Assembly: GCA_025677835.1 (NCBI GenBank)
Contig: JAIXMR010000032.1
Coordinates: 35,001-99,000, forward strand
DNA: 64,000 nucleotides
Source: Sporodiniella umbellata
Lineage: Eukaryota; Mucoromycota; Mucoromycetes; Mucorales; Rhizopodaceae
Reading direction: 5' to 3'
This document shows positions 11,425-23,578 of this stretch, piece by piece (positions within the stretch are counted from its first letter, which is position 1; the number at the start of each line of letters is the position of its first letter). The notes under the pieces were generated by a model that made no database searches, had not been told where the DNA came from, and was given only the letters and a program-made list of their open reading frames with translations. A program made the translations under genes and the position numbers.

Positions 11425-12369
11425 GACTTTTACTCTTTTTGAAGAAATAGAGAGTTATGTACGATTTATCGATACAAAGCAAACAAGTTTTTTTATTTAA
11501 TCGATATTTATAAAACAGGCACTTTTTCCATAGAAATATGCTGCAAGGAAATCCCATGAAACTATTAAATAGGCTTATTTTATTGTATGCAGCTTGAAAG
11601 TCGAAAGAGAAGATTTACATTTTTTTTTTAAAAGAGTTCAGCCGTACACAGCCGTCGATAGAACCTACAGAAATTTCTTTTTAATTACATAGCAGATAAA
11701 AGTGATGTAGAAATACAATAAAAAAGGAGGGAAAGAAAGTTTTGCACTTTCCTTGGACATTACAATAAACAGCTGTGATAAGAATGCCCGTTTTAAAACA
11801 AGCCGATAAATCTTTATAGAATTCTGTTGTTTTTTTTTTCTTTTTATTTTTATTAAAATCCTTTAAAGACATGCAAGCGCGTATTGTTTGAGAGTGAGTA
11901 ATAGTAGAATGCAATTGACCACCTTCACGTTTCCCAAAAGTCTTATTTCATGTGCAAGGTCATTTGGGGGGCATTTTTTATTTAGCTCACGATTCAACAG
12001 CTGACACATAGCGATCTATTATCAAGATTCAACGAATTTCTTAAAGTTTCTTTTTTCGTATCATTTGGAGTAACCTTGAAAAAAAAAAAAAAAAAAAAAA
12101 CGCAGCTTTAGCATAAAAGGGAAAGGGTTCATTAGAAATACTCTATGTGTGAGACAAAATGACTTTGTGTAGTTGAATTGGGAATTTTCTCTTCAACGCT
12201 TGTTTCATGTTTAACAAATTATACCACCGTTGACGGGAAAAGAGACGGCGTGATAGAGTATTTTTGAGATGGAACACTGAATTGGCTGAACGAGTTTTGC
12301 TTTGGATATTTACAAAATTCATAAACATGTCAAAATTACTCAAAAGTCCCCCCCCCACCTTTCCTTCCC

Positions 12370-12403
<34 letters not shown>

Positions 12404-13678
12404 AACCGTTTTTTGTACAGAAACACTCGATGTGTATTCAAATAAGAGGAAATCAAATAAAAACACCAGCTATTCAAAATGAAGCTACATGTGCTTTCTT
12501 GAATGCTGCTTTCAAAACCATTCGCTGTTTGTGCGGATAGAAATAGCTTTTTTTTTTTTTTTTTTTTTTTGGTAGCAAGTTATCAGACGCATAGACTTCT
12601 GAAAATTCCCCATCAAGCCCGAAGGCATTGTCCACTTTTTGGTAAACAGCCGTTTTTCTTGAATAAAACAGAGGCTTTTTTGTTTTTTTTTTAAAAAAAA
12701 AAAAACATCAACACTCATACAAAAAAGGGTGTCTCTCTTTATAGTCACCTTTCACCACAAAGAAAAGGGGGATTGATTGGCTACTATCTGACATTTGTGC
12801 AGCCACTAAATTTTGCTATTGTCCGGCACTTTGTCTGGTAATCGTCTGATAATCCTAATTGCAATATATATGCATATGTTGCGTCTATTAAAGAATAGTA
12901 AACAACAGAGACAATCCTAGTCTTGAGTTATTTACAAAGACCTAAAGTTCCCCTTTTGATTCGTATCTACTCAATAATAACCATAAAAAAAAAACGAGAT
13001 ATAAAGAGAGAAATAGTCAAGTATAGCTCATAATTTTTTTGACGACAAGACAACTAATCTTGTTACTATCTTAGTGACCTGGTACTTTTATAGTATTATG
13101 AAGGTTTCCCAAGGTACTTTAGCAAACGGCCCTCTAGTATACCAAAGCCAGTTTCCTTTTTGAATCTTTCCTTATTATAATAAGAAAATACAACTGAGCT
13201 TCTCTCAAAGGTCACCACGCCCGCCTGCTTTTTGCAAAGTAACAGACACCATCGTATCAGTTTTGATTGGCCAGTGATATCATTTTTGAGAGCCATTGAT
13301 TTTGATTGGCAGTGGTATGATTTATTGTACGTGCACGAATGCGGGAACTCAAAATGTAGTGGAGGGAAGCGAATTCCAATCGGCTGGGAAATGGGACAAG
13401 ATTTGGGGAAACGTGAAAATTGAATTTTTTTTTTTTAAAAAAAAAAAGAATAAGCAATTTTTTTTTCTCTGAAACCAAAGACAAGGGCAAAGAAACCAAA
13501 AGCAGGGAAATTAAGAAAGAAAAGGTGACTACAAGAGCTTAAAGTAGAAACAAAAAGAAGAAAAAAAAAACAAAAAAAAAAAAACAAAAAAGTATAAATT
13601 TCCTTCGATAGAGTTCTACGCCCAAAAAAAGAATAAAAAATCACTTGCTGTTTCAACTGTTTCTACACTTAGAAATCC

Positions 13679-13709
<31 letters not shown>

Positions 13710-13865
13710 ATAATAATAATAATAATAATCCGATAGAAAATGATCTTCTAAAGTACTTGAACCCTTCTCTTTTTCTTTCCTGTAATTTTTTTTTTCTTAC
13801 TTTTTTTTTTTTTTTTTTTCTTTGTATATTATATAATCTTTCTTTTTTCCATCCATCATCCGAAA
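11003..13865. other. intergenic, homopolymer-rich
   Basis: No gene seen. It holds long poly-A or poly-T tracts (about 11142-11160, 11390-11422, 12371-12402 and 13679-13707), T(n)A(n) junctions at 11264-11282, 12683-12705 and 13425-13447, a short (AAAG)n at about 11333-11347, and a (TAA)n run at 13708-13729. It serves as the divergent promoter space between the gag-like gene and the bZIP gene. Confidence 0.6.
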
Positions 13866-14630
13866 ATGAGCAACAAAAGTATAAAAAGACGCCAAAAAAG
13901 AGAGAAATTGACCTTTTTCTTTCCATAGACAATAGTAATACAGAAGAATCCTTTCTTGAACCTCAGCCCTATTTAGAAAACCAGTCAATGTACGTTATGC
14001 AGTCAGGACCAATGGACGAAAACTGTAAGTGAATAGGTTGTGAAAGAGAGACTAAGTAAACTCTAGATTACAACAACGTGTTTGAGACTTTTCCTCAATA
14101 CACTTCCCCTCCTCCCTATATGCCTAGTAAGTGTGTGCAAATCATCATAAAAAAAAAAAAAAAAAACGGTGTTAATCGCATCCTTTCTAGATCCACCGAC
14201 CCATCGAGGTAGTCTGCCTTTGATTTACGACTCAATGATCCCCAGCAAACCCAAAGAGACAACGACGATGGAAATCGACCGTCGATTTACTGAAAGCGCT
14301 ATACCCAAACTCAAGCGCCAACGCAAGAGAAAAGAGCCCGAAGATGATCAAAGACGTCAGTTTTTAGAGCGTAACCGAGTCGCTGCCCTCAAATGCCGAC
14401 AGAGAAAGAAGCAATGGCTCGCCGACCTACAGGACCGCGTGGAATACCTTGCTTCGGACAATGAAAACCTACAGTCGCAAACATCCCTTCTAAGAGAAGA
14501 AGTCATCAGTCTCAAGACGTTACTCTTGGCCCATAAGGATTGCAAGGTGGCCCAGTCCAATGGGATTACCCTGAACGTCATTCAAAACCTGTCTTCTGTC
14601 ATGCCTTCAAAAAGAGTGCACGGGATGTAA
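13866..14630 (+). CDS. ATF/CREB-type bZIP transcription factor, 202 aa
   Basis: Four exons: 13866-13878, 13929-14024, 14067-14126 and 14191-14630 (introns 50, 42 and 64 bp). The first exon is only 13 nt and is inferred; the next in-frame Met is at 13988. The basic region and zipper are clear: LERNRVAALKCRQRKKQW (residues about 115-132, with N118 and R126 as the N-x7-R DNA contacts) followed by Leu heptads to about residue 170 and the 'LLAHKDCKVAQSN' tail shared with fission-yeast Atf1 and fungal AcaI/AtfA proteins. A basic cluster before it (KLKRQRKRK) is a likely nuclear signal. Expected to bind CRE-like sites in stress responses. The long MAPK-interaction N-terminus of Atf1 is absent. Confidence 0.85.
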
Positions 14631-15429
14631 ATAATAAGCATCGATACATAGAGTCTCTCTCTCTTTCTACGGATTTCACCCCTCCCCTTACTTATCACCA
14701 CTACTACTATTATTACTATTATTGTTATTACCCACCATGACTTTTCTCTCTCTCTCTCTCTTTTTTTTTATCGCAAACACACATATACATATATAAAGCA
14801 TTCAACTTTCTTTTTTTTTTTTTTTTTTTTTTTGGCTGTTATTATTATTATTATTACTGTTGATGTGTTTGGTTTCAAATCAAATCTGCACTTTGAAAAC
14901 CCTAATTTTTATTATTTCTATAAAACAAAAATTCAAGTCAAGACCATGCAGCCAAAGTAATTTCCTTTTGCGAACAAAAAAAAAAAAAAATCGCCATGAT
15001 AACCGAACCTGACCGACCAAGCCGTAAAAACCCTCCCGAGAAATAACATTTTGAGAAACTGTCATCATCATCATCATTATCATCGTTAGAATCATGATCG
15101 AAACCCTTCCCCCCCCCTTTTTTTTTTTTTTTTTTCTCTTTCTCCTCTTTCATTTATCGACGATCTACACCATTGACAGTTTTTATATATAAAAAAAAAG
15201 AATGACATCATCATGACTTTTTTTTTTTTTTAAAGAAAAAAACTGTCTGTCCAGAACTACTTTCCTGTTTTTCTCACAAGGAGTGGATAGATGATCTCAT
15301 CTACCAGAGGTGTTTTGTTCAAAAAGGTGTTTATAATATACATAAACAAATAGATATATATATAGAGAGAGAGAGAGAGATATATATTTAGGTTTGATTT
15401 TACACTAACATAGTAGAGAGGGGGGGGTA
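14631..15429. other. intergenic with several microsatellites
   Basis: Holds CTA/ATT repeats (about 14698-14730), an ATT run near 14842-14859, a CAT run near 15062-15081, and (GA)n at 15366-15380 flanked by TA repeats. No gene seen. It lies between the convergent 3' ends of the bZIP gene and the next minus-strand gene. Confidence 0.65.
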
Positions 15430-16208
15430 TTAGTGGGCTGCCAACTTGTGAAAGAGGCCGATGTTTTTAATCTTCTTTGTGAGACTCTTTCTTTTATTGT
15501 TCAGCCGAGTACTCTCTCTTCGAAATAGGGAGGTTTTGACAGGGCGGAAAGGATCTTCTTCCCTTTCTAAAACAGGTGGTGTTGTGGGTGAAGGAATAGA
15601 AAAAGAGGAAGAGAGGGTAGAAGCATGGCTTAATCGAGGTGGTGGCTCACTACGCCCAAATTGAATCGTATGGGGCCTTTTCTGTACTATCACCTCGGGT
15701 CTATCGTCCAATAGGGATTCTACCTCCTCTCTTTCTTCCCTATTTACTGTTTCCTGATGGATTGCCTTTTCACTTGTTGCTTCTTGATTCATTGCTTCTT
15801 GATTCATTACTTCCTGATTCATTGCTTCCTGATTCATTGCTTCTATAGCCACTTCTTGGATTGGTGTGACAGTTCCTTCTAGGGATGTTTCTTTGGGATC
15901 AATCGCTGCTTTCGTTATAGACTCTACTTCATCTGCCACTCTGTCTTCCACCACCACAACATCGGCCTCGGATACCAGCTCAGGCACACATGTCTGACTT
16001 GGTAAAGAAAGAGGCTCAGGTAAAGGACTCACTACAAAAAAAAAAAAAAAAAGGACGGGTAAGAAGTCTTGTTTTTTTTTCTTTCTATTGTCTATTATCT
16101 ACCTTCTTCCCTAGACATCTCAGATCTACTTTCAGAATCTGCCTGTGTTTGATCAAGAAAAGAAGACCATAAGCGTTCTTGAGTAAGTGCTCCTTTGAGT
16201 CGAAGCAT
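15430..16208 (-). CDS. acidic low-complexity protein with EAMNQ repeats, 235 aa
   Basis: Two exons, 16103-16208 and 15430-16031, with a 71-bp T-rich intron; the joined frame is open and in phase. It starts MLRLKGALTQERLWSSFLDQ. The middle is acidic (Glu/Val rich) and includes about five imperfect (E)AMNQ(E) hexamer repeats (about 15777-15845). The last 80 residues turn basic and proline/serine-rich (PSPTTPPVLEREEDPF, then KRKSLTKKIKNIGLFHKL). No known domain, signal peptide or membrane segment. The acidic-then-basic layout could suit a regulator or scaffold, but I do not recognise it. Confidence 0.6.
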
Positions 16209-18007
16209 AATAATCAACAAATAGACAAAGAGTAAGAAAAAGAAACACTTTATTTGTTGATGAATGGATATTTTTTTTTTATATTAAAATAATAATAAAC
16301 CTTTTGCTTTATTTGGCTACGAAAGATCAGTTGATGGCGAGAGACACATGTTGATTCGTTTCGTTGTACGTCTTTATTTTGATGGTTCAAAACACTACAA
16401 AGGTTGGCATTCCAATTGTATCTTGACTAGAGATTGTATTGCATTTCAGTGAATAGCAGCAATCGTGTTCAAATATACCCACCATACTATTGTATGGCCT
16501 ATTTCTTGACCATAGAGAGTGACAAAGATCCTTTGCTTTTCATCAAGTGCTTCCCTCAATGATGCGTATCAATCTTGGTCTTTGATTGGCAAATCACCCG
16601 AAATTTCGGTCTTTTGATATTTTAAAAGTCAGTGTACAACACCTTATCAAAGGAGATGAAACAAACACAAAATCACTCGGGTGACTATGACAAGCTTCCT
16701 TCTTTTAGGGCGTTGTTTTGTTTTCTCTTTACATTCAAGCTACACACTTTTCCTTCTTAGCTGTCAACTCTCTATCGGTTACACCTACCAGAGTTTTAGA
16801 AGGTCATGTCAAAAGGTAGGTTGAATACTAGAAAAAATTCATTAGGATTCCTCTTCCTCTTCTTTAAAATCACTTGAAATACAGACAACTCGTTACAAGA
16901 AAAAGTGATACAAAGAAAACTCGCACTTGATCTGTGATTCGAGCTCTTTTTTTTTTTTTCTTTACAAGCAGAAAATCGAGGCATTCTAAAGTAGTACGAG
17001 CCACTGCTCATGTGCATACATTTATATCTGTTCTTAATAACCAAGGGAGTTGGGTTAAGCCGTTGACCTATTTTGCTTTACAAGCACCAAAGCCCCTCAA
17101 AAAGTATGCATATGTCTTATTTCTTTTACTTGTTTTCTCACTAGAGCAATCCATTTCGAAAGAAAACCTCAAGGTACATACTGTGCTCAACTATGTTTGT
17201 CAAGCAACAGGCCAGTCTTTGTTTCATCAGCCGCCGTTGTATAAAAAAAAAATGCTTTAAGGGTTCGGTTTCTATTATGGTTATACACGTGAGCTGAAAA
17301 GAAATTGTAATAAGCTTTAGTATTACGTACCTTATCTTGGTCTTTATATGGTGGAATGTTTTTATTAACCATACACTGAAATCAATTTGACTAGGCGTTA
17401 AAAAAAAAAAAAAAAAAAAAAAACATGTAAAAAAAAAGAGTGTGGTATATATCTATACACAGCTACTTTGGCTTTGTTTTCATTTAACGATGGATTGGAA
17501 ATTGATCTACCTTCATACATGTGTCTTGAAAGATAACAACTTGTCTCCATACTGACAATCAAAATACGGGTAAACGCAACAGGGACAGACTCTCTTCTTC
17601 TTTTTTTTTTCTTTCTTTCTTGAATTGACACTTGGTTTTGGTTCATTATGCATACTAATATATATTGTCTTAGCCCAACACAAATCAAGCGCATCTGTCT
17701 ATTCACTAGGCTAGTAAAGGATCCGGCATAAGCAGTGGCATTAATTAAAACATAGAGCAGAAATGGCTTGATTGAAAAGCAAAAAGAAAAGGCTCTTGTA
17801 TCATGCGGTCATCCTTTCATGCGGTTATACTTGTTTTAATCGCATCATGCATGAGTAGTGTGCTGCTTTTTTTTAAAAAAAAAAAAAAATATGCAACATG
17901 TACTTAGTTTGGTTGTAGTGAAACGATTACTGTACTCTCTTGAACTCTTTTTTAAATGGGCTACCTTTATTTAGAACGAAGCCGGGAAAGGTATGGCTTG
18001 AACCGAT
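16209..18007. other. intergenic / start of accessory island
   Basis: No gene I can support. A frame around 16934-17260 (+) encodes a hydrophobic, possibly decayed segment with stops beyond it. A 12-bp perfect palindrome, CCGAAATTTCGG, lies near 16600. Poly-A at 17400-17423 and a T(n)A(n) junction at 17867-17889 precede the transposase remnant. Confidence 0.5.
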
Positions 18008-18450
18008 ATGGACATTGACGATAGGATGTACCCAATAGAATCTGTCGCCAATGACAGTGAATGCCTAGACATAAAAACCCCTGGACCATCAAAGACCACA
18101 AAAATAAGAAAAGAGAAAGTCAACGAATCTGCCAAAGATCATGTTCCGAAAAAAGAAGTTCAGCCACGTATTAAAAAAATCACTACAAAGATCTAGAGCA
18201 TATCAATTCCAAATCAAATCACGCACAGCGCAGCATTGGGTACAGGGAGCGGTAGACCTAGAGGAAAATTGGCAACACTAGGGGAAGAGCATAAGCAGTT
18301 CCTGATAGGCAAAAAAAAAAAAAAAAAAAGATCAACTGTTGGATGAAGAAATCTGTAACACAGACAATCAAATCCTAAAAAGTGACCTCAAAGAGTTTTG
18401 TATCTCTAAGTTTGATGGCTGTTTAAATAGCAGACCGATTTGATAACACA
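18008..18450 (+). pseudogene. decayed Tc1/mariner-like transposase, N-terminal part
   Basis: The open start (MDIDDRMYPIESVANDSE ... KKEVQPRIKKITTK, 18008-18196) ends in a stop. Further frames carry a 'GSGRPRGKLATLGEEHKQFLI' segment (about 18245-18309), a poly-A interruption (18311-18329) and a 'FCISKFDG' segment. The GRPR hinge followed by 'L-EEH-QFLI' is the linker between helix-turn-helix and catalytic domain in fungal Tc1-like transposases, and the MDID start is one I associate with Mucorales copies. The DDE/DDD catalytic half is missing. Several stops and shifts show it is dead. Confidence 0.6.
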
Positions 18451-19312
18451 GTAACTCAATAAATTACTCGGCGTTTTTTCACTTTTGTGCATCCAGTTTA
18501 TTTCTCTTTGTTTTCATAGTTCATCTGAAATCTGTCAACCAACGAAGAAGATTTTGCACCGTTTATCATATCGCCATCATCGGCATGAAAAAGCAGTAGA
18601 TAGACATCATCTTTGATCCGCGAAATACCCTCACAGTCTATGATAGAGGTTATTCACTTTGAATCTCATTAAAGTATAAACAACACTCGTAGTTTAGGAC
18701 GTGGCCTGCATTTTGCAGTCGCTATTGTAATTAACAATCCCTAAATCCTATCATTAAGCGTTTGTTCAAGACGTTTCCGAAGCGGAAGCGAGTAATGTGA
18801 TCAAAGCTCTCAGAGCTACGCTTTGTTTTCCATAAATATAATAGTAACCAATAGTATCCTTTTCTTTCCTATATCTTTTAAATCCTATAGTACATATAAT
18901 TCTTTTTTTTTTTTTTTTTTGGTGATGTGATATATATCTTACCTATTTGGGAAGGATACAAAACCATAAAATAATGAGAAGCGTGACAATCCTTTTATAG
19001 ATAATCTTTTGGGTTATCAGAGTTGAATTGGAGAATAGATTTATTTGGACATATTAGGTTATTATAATCTATGCCATAATATAAATACGTCGATTCTTCT
19101 GTAGATAACAAGTACCTAATCTGGACTTTATATCTCTTAATCAATAAAATTCCACATAAAGTAATTCAGTCACAGCTTTCACTAACGAGTTAAGCATATG
19201 TTTACCAAAATTTATACCATCGGTGGAGTCAACAAGGATTGCTGAACGAACGATCAACAGTAATTATAAATTCATATGAACGAGAATTTCTATTCGTTTT
19301 TTTTATTATCTG

Positions 19313-19347
<35 letters not shown>

Positions 19348-19348
19348 A
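18451..19348. other. decayed accessory DNA
   Basis: No intact gene. A minus-strand frame near 18490-18650 reads as coding-like (SIIDCEGISRIKDDVYLLLF ...) but has no start, splice or known domain. A T run of about 20 at 18902-18920 and a T15A21 junction at 19313-19348 bound the stretch. Confidence 0.45.
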
Positions 19349-20029
19349 CTAGTTGCACAGCGCATGGTCGGTTTCGATTCTTAGTGCCATCGATGAGAGT
19401 ATGAAGGGAGGGATAGGCTGGTCGACATTTGTCCCTCAGGGTATCAGCATCCTGAGCGGAAACAGGCTTACATATGCGCCAAACCATTTCAGAGATTTAT
19501 ATCCTTGTGTTCAAGTTTTTCAAAGAGACAAAGCTAGACAATTCTTCCAGAGAACGATAACTTGCAAATTTCATAAAACCAGTATATTCCATCATGGTTC
19601 AATTGTATCAAGTAAAAGACCATTGGAAATCCATTTATTTGAAAGGCCAACGAAGCATTCAACTGCTTTTTATCGATAGTTTCTTTGCAAAACAAGGTCA
19701 AGCGAAGCAGGTCATGGCAGAAATTGTACTTGTCTGGTGTGCTTTGAGCAATCTTTGCTTCTCCAAATCCTAGACTGTGCCCAAACACCAAACGATTCAG
19801 CTCAGTAATTGTTGCGTCAAATCTTTTTTTTTTTTTTTTTTTTTTTTGCGCTACTATCGGTTTCAATATTTGTCCATCGTAAAAGGATTTGTTTGTCTGA
19901 GTTGGATAATATACTGGACAATATGGGGTGAAAATAGGTGGTGGTAACTTCGTACTCACCAATCGATGTTTTGTCCTTGATAGCTTGCAGAGGCAGTTCT
20001 GTCATGACTTTGACCATCCCACAAATCAC
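19349..20029 (-). pseudogene. disrupted member of an expanded hypothetical (Mucorales-type) protein family
   Basis: Minus-strand reading from about 20029: an N-terminal piece, then a poly-A run (19823-19847) that shifts the frame, then the conserved body (LVFGHSLGFGEAKIAQS, FCHDLLRLTLFCKETID, LNHDGIYWFYEICKLSF). Next come a +1 frameshift near 19550, then ELSSFVSLKNLNTRI, an in-frame TAA, and ISEMVWRICKPVSAQDADTL. The 'YGRSLGxGE ... CxDLLRLxxF ... HDGxYxxYEI' pattern matches, from memory, a large family of uncharacterised proteins in Mucorales. At least one stop and two frame changes make this copy inactive. Its function is unknown. Confidence 0.6.
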
Positions 20030-21481
20030 CGAGGAAGCGTGTTAATCAGTATTTCCTTCAATTTTATTGGCTAATATTCGTATAGTTCTACTGGCTAAAA
20101 TTACCAATTTCGTGTTCAACTATAGTCAAATTTGACTATCGCACCAATGTATCATGTTGAGGTTTTTCGTAAACGATTTTTTATTGCGGGGGGTAGCGAA
20201 AAAAAATGCTCTGTTATCGATTTACGGCATATTGTTTGTCCAGTAAGGTATGATGCTCAGCAAAAGCCTTGCATGTGAGATTGCCTTTATTATCTATAGA
20301 CATCACTCGCGACGGTCCTTTGTCCTTTGCTCATCAAATTAATGAGGAAAAAAGTGAAAGAACTTGAGTACTTATATACAGTGTTTTGCGAATAAATTTG
20401 TGCGCGCACTGGAAGAAAAAAACTACTGTTTAACTAATAAGTATCCCAAATCACTTTATCAACAATTTTGACTCTAAAAGTGGTGCTATATTTGGAGATG
20501 GGACTTAAATATCTATACCATAACAATTCATGCATTGCTTCAATGTTAATGAGGAGGTCATTGTAGCTCAAGATGAAACAGTGGATCTAGACGAGGGGGG
20601 GGTGAGCCTCACGATTTATTCAGAGTCGATGAAAGTAGACACTATTGCTATACGAAAAGCAGAGACGCAAAAATGGGATAAAGAAAAAAAAGAAACCCCC
20701 CCCTGTGGCTCGTAAACCAAGAGAAGGTTATAGAGATTGCACTCCTCAACAAACATAAGAGTTGAATAATTTGGTGATATGTTGTGACATATCTACAGGA
20801 CAAACAGGGCTTTTAGCTGACACAGTTATAAGAATTTCACAGCACTATTTTCGCCAATACAGGCTTAAAGAAGACCCTGAATGGCTTCCAGATACAAAGA
20901 ATAGCCACATTGGAAGCAACCACAAAAAATTTACCAAAGACCAAAAAGGGAAATTGGCGTTTTCAAGTTGTGGCTACTTCAGTTCAGCTCCCAAAACATT
21001 GTTTTTTTAAACTTTTTTTTCTTTCTTCCCTTTTAATTGTTCGGCGTGAGTATTTTAAACGGATGCTCTGAACCAGTAAGCTGGCTACTCACCAACTGAG
21101 CGCCTTTGAAGCTGCGCCTTGCAAGACAGCCTTTGTTATGAGTTTGAAGGCTTAAAACTTGGTATCGGGTTCTGTTTACAACTTCCAAATGGGTTCAAAA
21201 TTAAACACTTTTAAATTTTGATCATTTCTTTTATAGAGTAACGATACAAACTTATTTCGATATTTGACTAAATCATATAAAGAAGAAAACGTGTATATAG
21301 TGGTGTATTGAAACCAATCAGGAATGAAATATGTGCCTAATTTCTGAACTCTTTGTTTTTATTAAAATCTATAGACTAGTTTCTCTTTTCTTTGTTTTAT
21401 AAATGTGGCGATATTTAAAAAGCAGTCGTTCCGGTACCAAAGGGTGGGTGATAAATTTTTCCAAAAGACGGATTTATTTTT
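20030..21481. other. decayed accessory DNA with two coding-like fragments
   Basis: Plus-strand fragments at 20530-20715 (MHCFNVNEEVIVAQDE ..., ending before a poly-C) and 20762-21010 (containing KFTKDQKGKLAFSSCGYFSS) look like protein remnants, but they lack a common frame, start or splice sites. I recognise no family. The rest shows nothing. Confidence 0.4.
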
Positions 21482-21850
21482 GTGAAAGAGCGGATTCGTG
21501 AGAGCCAATGGACGGTTTTTATTGGACAGCGTCGCTTTAATTTCAGACAATTTCTTATAGAATTTATAAGAGCCAACCGGTTCATATCACAGCTTAGAAA
21601 AAAAGTATATTTTTTCAACCGGTCCGTTTCACAGCTAAAAATGATTTGTAAAGAAGAAGCCAGTTGTATATTTTACTGCAAACAATATACTGAGGAAAAT
21701 GTTGAAGTTTGTCTTCTTAATGTGGAGAAATCTCCAGATGTAAACCTTTACTACATGTTGTGTTTAGTAATCGTCAAACACCTAATTCACAAATCTAGAG
21801 TCAGCTGTTACATAGAACAGCTAAGAAACGTTACTGTCACCTCAATTTAG
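21482..21850 (+). pseudogene. upstream 'KEEAxCxFY' module of the recombinase-like unit 1
   Basis: An open frame whose second half (ICKEEASCIFYCKQYTEENVEV..., from about 21640) aligns with the ISREEAVCLFY..FNQENANKYI segment found at 23500 (+) and 24790 (-). In both units the module sits upstream of a GYCRKS module (about 1.0 kb in unit 1, 0.75 kb in unit 2), so it is probably part of one duplicated locus. Whether it is an upstream exon, a separate gene or a relic cannot be decided. It is diverged and has no recognised fold. Confidence 0.45.
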
Positions 21851-22046
21851 AATGTTCTTCACATGTCGTCAAGCACTGGATTAACGGTTGTAACAACTTG
21901 TTTCCTGTAAATCCGCTTTATGTTTCAGTCTCAAAAAGATATAAAAAGACACCAATAATTATTTAGAGTCTCGTTTAACTTCTCGTTATTCATATCACTT
22001 ATAAAACTTAAAAACATTTCATTACACCAACAATCCGTTCGAACCA

Positions 22047-23141
22047 ATGCTCGTTTGCAATCAGCGTATATTTGGCGCACCTGCTTTGTACAAACTGTAC
22101 AAAACTAAAGCAGAGTTGTCTGAAGTTGAACTCAACACAGACAAAAATAAGAAAGGCATTGCACTTGGTAAGTGTGAGGCATGAAAGAAACTTTGACTTC
22201 TAATCAAATAAACTATAGAAAGTGGAAGTCAAGTCGTAGATTTCGTCAACTACACTTTTAGACCAAAAGAGGAATACGTTTCCGATCCTCGCTATCAATT
22301 GCTTTCTGTATACGATAAGGATATATTATCAGTTATTTGGAAGTATAGTCATATTTTTGACAAAAAGACTCCTTTGGGATTCAGCCAATGGTTGAACCTG
22401 CAGAATGCTGACTTAACTTCAACTGAACCTGAACGAAAAGTCCAAAAGACTAAAGGAAAGGAAATGAAACTTAGAAGCAGACAGTTATATGTTTTAGACG
22501 ACAAATACTATGGTAAGTTTGAGTTTGGTAATTAAAAACACAAAATCTTACTGGCTGTTGTTGTAGACTTTGTTGTCAACGATATCGTCGAGGTTTTACC
22601 CAATCATCATAAAACTATAAATGATTTGAAGAAAGAAGGGTATTGTATAGTTGGATATTGCAGAAAATCACTGGGCAATACAGAAAACAGAGTCCTTTGT
22701 CTACAAAGAATGGTTGACGTTCTACACAAAAGATCTCTTGTAGACAAGGTCTTTGTTTCGCCATTTAGTAATGCAAAACAGCCATTCTCCAAACGCGATG
22801 AAAAAGATGTGAAAGAAATTTTATCGCAACTAACCAACATTGATGGAAGGACCGAGGATTTTTTGAAATTTTTAAACCAAAATTCAAAAATATGTGTTGT
22901 ATCAGTTGATTATGCTGGCTTCACAACCAACTGTTCAGATCTCAAGCAGCTATTAAGGTAACAAAGAGCGTAAACTCTAAAATAGTGATGAGCTTACAAA
23001 ACTTTTGTATCCAATAGCCTTTAAAAAATAATCATTGATCATTTCTTCTATGAAAATCAAATGAAGTGTTTTGATAGTTCCCAGTTGCTGAACAGCGCTC
23101 AAGATCTCAAGCTGTTTGATTGCCGCCCAGCTTCAAAATAA
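22047..23141 (+). CDS. serine-recombinase-like family protein, unit 1 (last exon interrupted)
   Basis: Exons 22047-22167, 22219-22512 and 22567-22961 give a 269-residue product; introns are 51 and 54 bp. The C-terminal half has YCIVGYCRKSLGNTE (residues 164-178), LQRMVDVLHKRSLVDKVFVS and KICVVSVDYAGFTTN. The order 'GY-R-S ... LQ ... DKVF-S ... VV--D-AG' resembles the catalytic domain of serine recombinases (YxRxS, candidate nucleophile S173), but the later Arg signature (DRLxR) is not evident. I associate this motif set with an uncharacterised, multicopy Mucorales family. If instead spliced at 22957/23018, exon 4 opens S-L-stop and then continues open to 23141 (KIIIDHFFYENQMKCFD ... LKLFDCRPASK). 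A single TAA at 23022-23024 therefore appears to have removed the normal C-terminus. It may be a recent pseudogene. Confidence 0.6.
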
Positions 23142-23488
23142 AGGGGCAAATAAATTTGTATAAGATTTGTATAGAGTAACGCTACAGGATGAAAGGTAAA
23201 CCCTTTACAATTTATAACGACAGTTGCTTCCCATAATCTTTCTAGATTTTATAGTGGTGTCGCCAATATATTCAGTGGTAAATTTCTCTCTTGCCTCTAT
23301 CTATCGTAGGGCTGTGGAAGTTTAAAATCTTTGTTTCTTCTAAAAAGATTTGTTAAAAAAAGCACGTTGTAAGTTTTTTGGCAACTTACACCTTTGATTA
23401 TTTACTTATTTTTTCTTTTATTACAACATTACCAAGCTACCATAATATAATATTATAAGAGAAAAGATACTAGATGTGTCGATACTCA

Positions 23489-23578
23489 TAGCTTGTCACT
23501 TGGCTTTATTTCTCGCGAAGAAGCAGTGTGTTTGTTTTATACAGTTCCGTTCAATCAAGAGAACGCGAATAAATACAT
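23489..23578 (+). repeat. left arm of 90-bp inverted repeat
   Basis: Matches the reverse complement of 24717-24806 at 88 of 90 positions by eye (differences near 23541 and 23548). Similarity continues at a lower level for about 60 more bases inward. The arm lies inside the REEAVCLFY module. Confidence 0.9.

Noticed and set aside
22035..22050. GGTTCGAAC on the minus strand, resembling a tRNA T-loop
   Set aside because: No cloverleaf around it; it overlaps the start of a coding exon.
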